DNA from: Bacteroidales bacterium
GTDB taxonomy: Bacteria > Bacteroidota > Bacteroidia > Bacteroidales > Azobacteroidaceae
Direction of reading: 5' to 3'
Assembly: GCA_020860885.1 (NCBI GenBank)
Contig: JAJBTS010000157.1
Coordinates: forward strand, 1 to 5,298
Length of the DNA: 5,298 nt
Shown piece by piece: positions 1 to 5,298 of this stretch; position 1 is the first letter of the stretch, and each line of letters opens with the position of its first letter. A program made the translations under genes and the position numbers. The notes under the pieces were generated by a model, which saw only the letters and a program-made list of their open reading frames with translations, had not been told where the DNA came from and searched no databases.

Positions 1-1074
1 GATCCTGAAGAATTGATCTCTTCGGAAGTAGCCACATCCATGAAAAAGGTAGCCGACTGGCAGATGGCTAACTTTACTTACAATGCTTCGGGCTCTCACG
101 ACTACGGTATAGCTGCGTGGACACACTCCACCCTGTATATAGGTCTTGCCGAATGGGCAAAAATAGCTTCCAACAGTGCTGACTGTTATACCTGGTTGTA
201 CGATAAGGGTACAAAAGGAAACTGGGCTCTGAATAAAAACTATACCTATCATGCTGATGAGCTATGCGTCGGACAGTTCCATACAGCCATGTATGAGAAA
301 TACAAAGAAGACAAAATGATTACAGCCATTAAACAAAGAGTGGATTATATCCTGGCAAACCCGCCATCCAACCAGTCTATGAGCCATTCGAACAAACAAT
401 TATGGACCTGGTGCGACGCTTTGTTCATGGCTCCTCCGGTGTATGCACAGTTAACTGACCTTACCGGGGAAGGGAAGTATTTGCAATACATGGACGAACA
501 GTATAAAAAGACGTATAACTACCTGTACGATAAAGAAGAGAAATTGTTTTTCAGGGACGACAGCTATTTCACTCAAAAAGAAGCCAATGGAGAAAAAGTC
601 TTCTGGGGACGTGGCAATGGATGGACCATCGCCGGAACAGCCAATATCCTGAAAACGTTGCCTTCTGATTCTCCCTACAGGAAATATTACGAAGATATCT
701 TCCGTGAAGTGGCCTTAAGGCTTATTGAATTGCAGAACAGGGATGGAGCATGGCATGCGAGCCTGTTGGATCCTGATAGTTATCCTGCACCCGAGACCAG
801 TGCTACGGCTCTAATTACCTATGCCCTGGCCTATGGATTGAATAATAATCTTCTGACAAAAGAAGAAGCATACGTTCCTATGGCCAAAGCATGGCATAAG
901 ATGGGTGAAGCCATTCACGACAACGGTAAGTTAGGTTACGTTCAGCCTGTAGGGCAAGATCCGAAAACAGTGACCAAAGATATGACCGCTACTTTCGGAG
1001 TGGGAGCTTTCCTTCTGGCAGGTACGGAAATATATAAGTATTTAAATACGCCTATGGTAATGGATGAGATCTAA
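1..1074 (+). CDS. Family 105 glycoside hydrolase (unsaturated rhamnogalacturonyl hydrolase), 5'-truncated
   Basis: The frame is open from the first base, so the first ATG or TTG seen is not the true start; 357 codons remain. Seen (numbered from codon 1 of the window): HADE at 84-87 followed by CVGQ, WCDALFMAPP at 137-146, FWGRGNGW at 201-208 and a PETSATA segment around 264-270. These match the alpha/alpha-barrel GH88/GH105 family (YteR/RhiN type), in which the Asp of the WxDxLFMA-like segment is the catalytic residue; here it is D139. Family members hydrate the 4,5-unsaturated uronic acid left at the non-reducing end by pectate or rhamnogalacturonan lyases, releasing the next sugar. Compared with YteR (about 373 residues), only a short N-terminus and a probable signal peptide, expected in Bacteroidota, are missing; neither is visible. 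Sampled stretches are richer in G+C (about 35-53%) than the genes to the right. A strong terminator follows. The family call is secure; the exact substrate is not. Confidence 0.9.
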   Translation, partial: DPEELISSEVATSMKKVADWQMANFTYNASGSHDYGIAAWTHSTLYIGLAEWAKIASNSADCYTWLYDKGTKGNWALNKNYTYHADELCVGQFHTAMYEKYKEDKMITAIKQRVDYILANPPSNQSMSHSNKQLWTWCDALFMAPPVYAQLTDLTGEGKYLQYMDEQYKKTYNYLYDKEEKLFFRDDSYFTQKEANGEKVFWGRGNGWTIAGTANILKTLPSDSPYRKYYEDIFREVALRLIELQNRDGAWHASLLDPDSYPAPETSATALITYALAYGLNNNLLTKEEAYVPMAKAWHKMGEAIHDNGKLGYVQPVGQDPKTVTKDMTATFGVGAFLLAGTEIYKYLNTPMVMDEI

Positions 1075-1191
1075 TTTCATTGTAGCTTCCATTTGTCCAT
1101 TTGTAACTAAAAAGTAAAACAAAATTATAAAATAGATAGTAGATAAAAGTAATAATTAAAAAGTAACTCAACCAAAACTTTGCTTGTTGAT
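1075..1191. other. AT-rich intergenic region after the hydrolase gene
   Basis: This is non-coding A-rich sequence between the hydrolase stop codon and the terminator hairpin. The 10-mer TAAAAAGTAA occurs twice, at 1108-1117 and 1157-1166, each next to a GTAACT (1103-1108 and 1163-1168). In sequence this AT-rich that is probably chance. No open frame, RNA gene or convincing promoter is seen. It likely forms the 3' untranslated part of the hydrolase transcript. Confidence 0.5.
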
Positions 1192-1229
1192 TATCCCCGG
1201 GTTTTTGATCCTATCCGGGGATATTTTTT
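1192..1229 (+). terminator. Intrinsic terminator of the hydrolase transcript
   Basis: TATCCCCGG (1192-1200) pairs perfectly with CCGGGGATA (1215-1223). A G-T wobble (1201/1214) and a T-A pair (1202/1213) can extend the stem inward. Six T residues follow directly (1224-1229). A GC-rich 9-bp stem plus a U-tract is the classic rho-independent layout. No T-tract precedes the stem in the reverse sense, so it acts rightward, closing the glycoside hydrolase unit and insulating queA. Confidence 0.9.
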
Positions 1230-1277
1230 ATTGAGTATAAAGTTGGGCAGATTATATATGGGTAAGTAAGTTTTTAT

Positions 1278-1285
1278 TAATTTTG
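1278..1285 (+). promoter_or_regulatory. Possible queA promoter, -7 element TAATTTTG
   Basis: TAATTTTG matches the Bacteroidota -7 consensus TAnnTTTG exactly and lies 17 bp before the queA ATG, which would give a very short leader. There is no good TTG at the usual distance upstream; the nearest partner is TATG at 1257-1260, a poor match. Because the region is very AT-rich, the exact match could be chance. A promoter is expected here, since a strong terminator lies just upstream. Confidence 0.4.
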
Positions 1286-1302
1286 AATTTTATTTTAAAT
1301 AA

Positions 1303-2514
1303 ATGATTTCTACACAAAATATCCATATTCAAGAGTACGATTATAATTTACCTGAAGAGCGAATTGCTAAGTTTCCACTTACTCCAAGAGATAGCAGTAA
1401 GTTGTTGGTACGGAAGAATAATGAGATTTCAGAAACAACTTTTGACAGAATATCTGAATATATTCCCGAAGATTCTTTGCTGGTATTTAATAATACCAAA
1501 GTAATACAGGCAAGAATGATTTTCCAAAAAGGAACCGGAGCCAGAATCGAGGTTTTTTGTTTGGACCCTGTGGACCCGGCAGACTATGCACAGTCTTTCA
1601 TTCAGCGAGAAACCTGTGTCTGGTCTTGTCTGATCGGAAATGTAAAAAGATGGAAGAGTGGTAAATTATATAAAAAGCTCTCTGAAGAAAATACATGGTG
1701 CTCTGTGGAACGCTTGGAGAGCTCCGGAGAAACTCATAGGATTCGATTCGAATGGAACGATCCGGATATGAGTTTTGCAGACATACTGGATCAGTATGGA
1801 GAATTACCCATTCCTCCTTATTTGAATCGTAAAACAGAGGAAAGTGATAAAGAAACTTACCAAACGATTTACTCCAGAATAAAAGGATCGGTAGCCGCAC
1901 CTACTGCCGGATTGCATTTTACGGAAGCGGTATTCCAATCTTTGAAGGAAAAAAATATTTTATTTCAGGAACTGACTTTACATGTGGGAGCCGGAACGTT
2001 TAAGCCGGTTAAATCAGAAACACTTGCGGAACATGAGATGCATACCGAATGTATTTCGATCGGAAGAGAAACTATTGAAAAATTATTGCAAAAAGAAGGT
2101 AAAGTGATCGCTGTAGGAACCACATCGGTTCGTACATTAGAGAGTTTGTATTACATAGGAGCTTTTTTGGAAGATTATCCGAATGCTTCGATGGAAGAAT
2201 TATGTGTTTATCAATGGACGCCCTATTCAGAAAATAAAAAACAATTAGAAGGAGTTAAGGCATTGAGAAACATTTTAAATTATATGGATATTAATAATTT
2301 GAAAGTGTTAACTACCCATACACAGATTCTGATTGCCCCGGGCTATAACTTTAAGATTGTAAATGGTATAGTTACTAATTTCCATCAACCTAAAAGTACT
2401 TTACTCTTGTTAATTTCTGCTTTTGTCGGAGGAGATTGGGAAGGGATATACGATTATGCGTTAAATCATAATTTTCGTTTTTTAAGTTATGGCGATAGCT
2501 CCCTTCTACTGTGA
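1303..2514 (+). CDS. queA: S-adenosylmethionine:tRNA ribosyltransferase-isomerase (QueA)
   Basis: QueA is a cytoplasmic enzyme that moves and isomerises the ribosyl part of S-adenosylmethionine onto preQ1 at the wobble position of GUN-anticodon tRNAs, giving epoxyqueuosine. Signature segments run along the protein: YDYNLPEERIA (12-22), PRDSSKLLV (28-36), VFNNTKVIQAR (61-71), YGELPIPPYLNR (165-176), GSVAAPTAGLHFT (195-207), HVGAGTFKPV (227-236), EHEMHTE (243-249), GTTSVRTLES (272-281), TNFHQPKSTLLLLISAF (358-374) and the C-terminal FRFLSYGD (391-398). At 403 residues it is about 45 longer than E. coli QueA (356). The extra length lies mainly around residues 86-160 and 286-335. I recall a similarly long QueA type in Bacteroidota, sometimes beside a shorter paralogue. 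The ATG start is placed by the early YDYNLP motif; there is no clear Shine-Dalgarno sequence, as is usual in the phylum. It is monocistronic, with a terminator upstream and a convergent gene downstream. Confidence 0.93.
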   Translation: MISTQNIHIQEYDYNLPEERIAKFPLTPRDSSKLLVRKNNEISETTFDRISEYIPEDSLLVFNNTKVIQARMIFQKGTGARIEVFCLDPVDPADYAQSFIQRETCVWSCLIGNVKRWKSGKLYKKLSEENTWCSVERLESSGETHRIRFEWNDPDMSFADILDQYGELPIPPYLNRKTEESDKETYQTIYSRIKGSVAAPTAGLHFTEAVFQSLKEKNILFQELTLHVGAGTFKPVKSETLAEHEMHTECISIGRETIEKLLQKEGKVIAVGTTSVRTLESLYYIGAFLEDYPNASMEELCVYQWTPYSENKKQLEGVKALRNILNYMDINNLKVLTTHTQILIAPGYNFKIVNGIVTNFHQPKSTLLLLISAFVGGDWEGIYDYALNHNFRFLSYGDSSLLL

Positions 2515-2524
2515 TTAATATTCT

Positions 2525-3484
2525 TTATCTGTTATGTATTACATTCTGTGGATATCCTTTTTGAAAGGCCTGTAAATTTGCTACTGCTATACTCATTAAC
2601 TTTTTTCGGGCTTCCAAGGTAGCCCAGGCTATATGTGGAGTTATGTAACAATTTTTGGCTGTTAGCAGAGGATTATTGGCTTTTGGAGGCTCCGTAGAGA
2701 GTACGTCCAGACCGGCAGCATAAATATGGTTGTTATTTAAAGAATGAGCTAAGGCCTCTTCATCGATCAATCCTCCTCTTGCGGTATTGATTAAGATGGC
2801 ACTCTTTTTCATCAAGCCTAATTTTTCTGCATCTATTATTTTTTCGGTATCCTTGTTCAAGGGCGAGTGTAGAGAAATAATGTCGCTTTCTTTACAAAGT
2901 GTATCTAAATCAACTTTTCTGATTGTAATGTGCAATTGGTCCTGTGACCTGGAAGTTACGGCAAGGACTTTCATATCGAAAGCCAAAGCTATTTCAGCAA
3001 CTTTTTTTCCTATGTTGCCTAGAGATACAATCCCGATAGTAAGTCCCTCTAAACTTTTTAAAGGAGTATCCCAAAAACTAAAATCCCTATTTGAAGTCCA
3101 TCTTCCTTTTTTTACTTCCTTAGAGTGATACTCTGTCTGATTGCAAATATTTAATATATGTGCAAATACCGATTGTGCAACGGAAGCTGTTGCATAAGAA
3201 GGTATATTGGTTACAATGATATTTCGGGTTTTGGCAGCATCCAGATCGACTACATTATACCCTGTAGCTAATATTCCTATGTATTTCAGGTCAGGCAGGT
3301 GATTAATAATTTCAGCCGGTAAAACCGTTTTATTGGTAATTAATACTTCCGCCTCAGCCGATCTTTCCAATACTTCTTCCGGCTTGGTGAAATCGTAAAT
3401 AAAGCATTCTCCTAAATCCTTGAAAGCATTCCAGTTAAGATCACCGGGATTTAAAGTGTATCCATCTAATATAACTATTTTCAT
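2525..3484 (-). CDS. D-isomer-specific 2-hydroxyacid dehydrogenase (glycerate/hydroxypyruvate reductase-like)
   Basis: This is a complete 319-residue cytoplasmic oxidoreductase that interconverts a 2-keto acid and a D-2-hydroxy acid using NAD(P)H. The Rossmann segment is at about 149-180 (GIVSLGNIGKKVA). The catalytic triad of the family is present: R236 in NTARGG, E265 in STEPP and H284 in TPHIAW. Overall it resembles Bacteroidales proteins annotated as glycerate dehydrogenase; the true substrate is open. Two oddities appear. The first glycine of the usual GxGxxG is Ser154. The second beta strand ends in V-T-S-R (176-179) without the acidic residue typical of NAD-specific members, hinting at NADPH use. 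I chose the ATG at 3484, opening with MKIVILDGYT, where family alignments begin. An upstream in-frame GTG at 3532 would add 16 hydrophobic residues and lie inside the divergent promoter. The gene converges on queA across a 10-bp gap. Confidence 0.88.
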   Translation of the reverse strand: MKIVILDGYTLNPGDLNWNAFKDLGECFIYDFTKPEEVLERSAEAEVLITNKTVLPAEIINHLPDLKYIGILATGYNVVDLDAAKTRNIIVTNIPSYATASVAQSVFAHILNICNQTEYHSKEVKKGRWTSNRDFSFWDTPLKSLEGLTIGIVSLGNIGKKVAEIALAFDMKVLAVTSRSQDQLHITIRKVDLDTLCKESDIISLHSPLNKDTEKIIDAEKLGLMKKSAILINTARGGLIDEEALAHSLNNNHIYAAGLDVLSTEPPKANNPLLTAKNCYITPHIAWATLEARKKLMSIAVANLQAFQKGYPQNVIHNR

Positions 3485-3498
3485 GTAGATAATATTTT

Positions 3499-3529
3499 TT
3501 GCAATATTACAAAAAAGGACGTATATTTG
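3499..3529 (+). promoter_or_regulatory. Bacteroidota-type promoter for the GNAT-parE unit
   Basis: TTG at 3499-3501 (within a TTTTG run) and TATATTTG at 3522-3529 are separated by 20 bp. They match the -33 (TTTG) and -7 (TAnnTTTG) elements recognised by the primary sigma factor of Bacteroidota, at the expected spacing. Transcription would begin in the late 3530s, leaving a leader of about 25-30 bases before the ATG at 3565. That leader contains a run of nine T residues (3554-3562) and no Shine-Dalgarno sequence. Confidence 0.82.
3502..3509 (-). promoter_or_regulatory. Weak candidate -7 element for the dehydrogenase gene
   Basis: Read on the minus strand, 3509 to 3502 is TAATATTG, one mismatch from TAnnTTTG. 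It lies 17 bp before the dehydrogenase ATG at 3484. No clear TTG is found at the normal distance upstream. If used, it would sit in the spacer of the opposing promoter, so the two could not be occupied by polymerase at once. Confidence 0.3.
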
Positions 3530-3564
3530 CACGTTAGAAATCCTCTAAATTCATTTTTTTTTGA

Positions 3565-4695
3565 ATGTCTGTCATTATTAAAGAAGTAACTGATAAAGCT
3601 ACCCTGAAAAATTTTGTTGTCTTTAATATCAAACTCTATCAAGGGAACCCTTATTATGTTCCCGGATTGATAGAGGATGAGTTAATGACTCTGGATAAAG
3701 ATAAAAACCCTGCGTTTGATTTTTGTGAAGCGATTTACTATTTGGCTTACAAGGATAATAAAATCGTGGGGAGGATAGCAGGAATTATCAACCATAAAGC
3801 AAATGAAATATGGAATCAACGATATGCCCGTTTTAGTTTTGTTGATTTTATAGATGATGAAGAAGTGTCGAAAGCTCTTTTTGAAGCTGTTGAGAAATGG
3901 GCTCACTCTAAGGGTATGACAGGTTTACACGGACCTCTCGCATTTACGGATCTGGACCATGAAGGTCTTCTGGTGTGGGGATTTGATAAGGTAGGTACTA
4001 TGGCTACTTCTTATAGCTTTCCATACTATCAGGATCATATAACGAAATTAGGTTATTTGAAAGATCAGGATTGGAACGAATTTCAAATCCAGATTCCGGA
4101 TAGCATCCCGGAAAAACATATGCGGATATCCGAGATTGTCTTAAAAAGAAGTGGCTTGAAAATCATGAAGTTCAAGAAACGAAAAGAAATATGGCCTTAT
4201 GCCTGGAAGATATTTGAATTATGGAACGAAGCTTTTAAACCTTTGTATGGATATTCACCCTTGACAGAAAGGCAGATAGAATATTATGTTAAAATGTATA
4301 TTCCTATGCTGCGTCTTAAACTGATCACTCTTGTGGTAAAAGAAGAGGATGATTCTGTGGTGGGGCTTGCGCTTACGCTTCCCAGTTTATCCAAAGCGCT
4401 TCAAAAGGCGAAAGGTTCTTTTTTTCCATTCGGTTGGTTTTATCTTCTTAAAGCTATGTATGGCAAAAATGAGGTTGTAGATTTGTATTTGATGGGAGTT
4501 CATCCGGAATATCAGAATAAAGGTGTGAATGCTTTGCTGTTTTATGATTTGATTCCCGTATTTAAGGAGATGGGTTATAAATATGCAGAAAGCAATCCTG
4601 AACTGGAAATAAATAAAAAAATGCATTCCCAATGGAATGACTTTGATGCGAAACATGTTAGAACACGAAGGGCTTTTATAAAGCATTTATCTTAA
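3565..4695 (+). CDS. Large GNAT-fold acetyltransferase-like protein, substrate unknown
   Basis: This is a soluble 376-residue protein with no signal peptide or clear membrane helix; the hydrophobic stretch near 286-296 is too short. The C-terminal part (about 250-376) looks like a GCN5-related N-acetyltransferase domain. Strands around 252-272 are followed by VVDLYLMGVHPEYQNKG (304-320), the acetyl-CoA-binding motif A with Q317-N-K-G320. The second small residue of Q/RxxGxG/A is Asn322. The N-terminal half has a second, weaker GNAT-like pattern: YYLAYKDNKIVGRIAGI at 58-74, then a helix and LHGPLAFTDLDHEGLL at 121-136. The protein may therefore be a tandem domain with only one working site. 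GNAT proteins transfer acyl groups from acyl-CoA to amines, but nothing here fixes the acceptor. Proteins of this size and type are common in Bacteroidota and usually carry only a generic acetyltransferase name. A strong promoter precedes it, and parE starts 8 bp after its stop, so the two are probably co-transcribed. Confidence 0.75.
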   Translation: MSVIIKEVTDKATLKNFVVFNIKLYQGNPYYVPGLIEDELMTLDKDKNPAFDFCEAIYYLAYKDNKIVGRIAGIINHKANEIWNQRYARFSFVDFIDDEEVSKALFEAVEKWAHSKGMTGLHGPLAFTDLDHEGLLVWGFDKVGTMATSYSFPYYQDHITKLGYLKDQDWNEFQIQIPDSIPEKHMRISEIVLKRSGLKIMKFKKRKEIWPYAWKIFELWNEAFKPLYGYSPLTERQIEYYVKMYIPMLRLKLITLVVKEEDDSVVGLALTLPSLSKALQKAKGSFFPFGWFYLLKAMYGKNEVVDLYLMGVHPEYQNKGVNALLFYDLIPVFKEMGYKYAESNPELEINKKMHSQWNDFDAKHVRTRRAFIKHLS

Positions 4696-4703
4696 TAACA
4701 CAC

Positions 4704-5298
4704 ATGAAGGAAATTAATCTTAACGAACAAAATAAAGAAGTTACTTACGATGAAAATAATATTGTTAAGTTAGAATGGTGGGAGCATATTCGTCTTCGCC
4801 CGGGCATGTATATTGGTAAACTAGGTGATGGAAGTTATGCTGATGACGGTATTTATGTGCTTTTGAAAGAAGTGCTGGATAATGCGATGGACGAGTATAT
4901 GATGGGATATGGTAAGAATATTGATATTACTATTGACCAGGGAGTTGTTACTGTCAGGGATTATGGCCGGGGAATTCCTTTGGGAAAAGTAGTGGATGTT
5001 TCTTCTCAAATGAACACCGGAGGAAAATACGATTCCAAAGCTTTTAAAAAATCAGTAGGAATGAATGGAGTAGGTATTAAAGCAGTGAATGCTTTATCTT
5101 CCTATATGCTGGTGCAGAGTTTCAGGGAAAGAGAGAGTAAGTCTGTAGAATATTCCAGGGCTCAGATTCTAGAAAATCGACCGGTAGAAAAAAGTAGTGA
5201 GCCTAATGGCACTTTAGTCAACTTTATTCCTGATGAAGAAATATTTAAAGGATATCACTTTGATGATAAATATGTTGAACCTTTATTGAAAAATTATG
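4704..5298 (+). CDS. parE: DNA topoisomerase IV subunit B, ATPase domain (3'-truncated by window edge)
   Basis: 198 codons are visible and the frame is still open at the last base. ParE is the ATPase subunit of the ParC2-ParE2 type IIA topoisomerase that unlinks daughter chromosomes. The GHKL ATPase core is intact. RLRPGMYIG is at 30-38. KEVLDNAMDE at 55-64 has E56 as the predicted general base and N60 as the Mg-binding Asn. DYGRGIP at 86-92 gives the adenine-contacting Asp86. MNTGGKYD is at 103-110 and the ATP-lid glycines GMNGVG are at 119-124. GyrB is the alternative, but DYGRGIPLGKVVD, MNTGGKYDSKAFKKS and the GDGSYADDGIY insert at 41-51 fit the Bacteroidota ParE type. The ATG at 4704 is chosen because the RLRPGMYIG motif then falls at the normal distance from the N-terminus. 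The preceding bases have no Shine-Dalgarno sequence. Expression probably depends on the promoter upstream of the GNAT gene. Confidence 0.9.
   Translation, partial: MKEINLNEQNKEVTYDENNIVKLEWWEHIRLRPGMYIGKLGDGSYADDGIYVLLKEVLDNAMDEYMMGYGKNIDITIDQGVVTVRDYGRGIPLGKVVDVSSQMNTGGKYDSKAFKKSVGMNGVGIKAVNALSSYMLVQSFRERESKSVEYSRAQILENRPVEKSSEPNGTLVNFIPDEEIFKGYHFDDKYVEPLLKNY

Noticed and set aside
1120..1127. Minus-strand TAATTTTG, a possible antisense promoter into the hydrolase gene
   Set aside because: There is no TTG partner at the proper distance, and exact matches to this motif are expected by chance in such AT-rich sequence.
1103..1168. Repeated TAAAAAGTAA / GTAACT pair as an operator or attachment site
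   Set aside because: Only two short copies are present in very A-rich DNA, with no symmetry, no neighbouring regulator and no integrase.
1598..1900. Antisense open frame inside queA
   Set aside because: It lies wholly within conserved QueA coding sequence, has no recognisable domain or start signal, and is best explained as a shadow frame.
2485..2500. Small hairpin AGTTAT-GGCG-ATAGCT near the end of queA as a terminator
   Set aside because: It has a short AT-rich stem with a wobble pair, lies inside the coding sequence and has no T-tract after it.
2787..3128. Open frame opposite the dehydrogenase gene
   Set aside because: It runs antisense to the conserved Rossmann region, with no family resemblance and no promoter.
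3485..3532. Longer N-terminus for the dehydrogenase from a GTG at 3532 (16 extra residues)
   Set aside because: The extra residues are not part of the family fold, the start is GTG, and it lies next to the divergent promoter -7 box. The ATG at 3484 begins exactly at the first beta strand.
4387..5009. Minus-strand open frames opposite the GNAT and parE genes
   Set aside because: Both oppose well-conserved coding sequence and show low-complexity, Ile/Phe/His-rich translations typical of shadow frames.

Overview
The window looks like a chromosomal segment from a member of the Bacteroidota, most likely order Bacteroidales. This rests on three things. The topoisomerase IV B fragment has the DYGRGIP and MNTGGKYD motif variants I associate with that phylum. 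The promoters fit the phylum-specific TTG / TAnnTTTG pattern. The genes start without clear Shine-Dalgarno sequences, behind AT-rich leaders. The genus cannot be fixed from this sequence.

Layout. (1) Positions 1-1074 hold the 3' part of a family 105 glycoside hydrolase (unsaturated rhamnogalacturonyl hydrolase) gene on the + strand. Its extreme 5' end lies outside the window. (2) Positions 1075-1302 are an AT-rich intergenic region with a strong intrinsic terminator and a possible promoter for the next gene. (3) Positions 1303-2514 (+) encode a complete, rather long QueA-type tRNA ribosyltransferase-isomerase of queuosine synthesis. (4) Positions 2525-3484 (-) encode an NAD(P)-dependent D-2-hydroxyacid dehydrogenase, convergent with queA across only 10 bp. 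(5) Positions 3485-3564 are a compact divergent spacer with a textbook Bacteroidota promoter firing rightward. (6) Positions 3565-4695 (+) encode a 376-residue GNAT-fold protein of unknown substrate. (7) Positions 4704-5298 (+) hold the 5' part of parE, starting 8 bp after the GNAT stop and running off the right edge.

The genes do not form one pathway. The left end is accessory plant-polysaccharide (pectin) catabolism. The rest is housekeeping: tRNA modification, hydroxyacid metabolism and chromosome decatenation. The only clear transcriptional unit is GNAT-parE. I see no mobile element, CRISPR array, tRNA or rRNA, and no strong candidate for a new system. The points most worth a second look are the two-domain GNAT protein coupled to parE, the altered cofactor-binding motif of the dehydrogenase, and the enlarged QueA.
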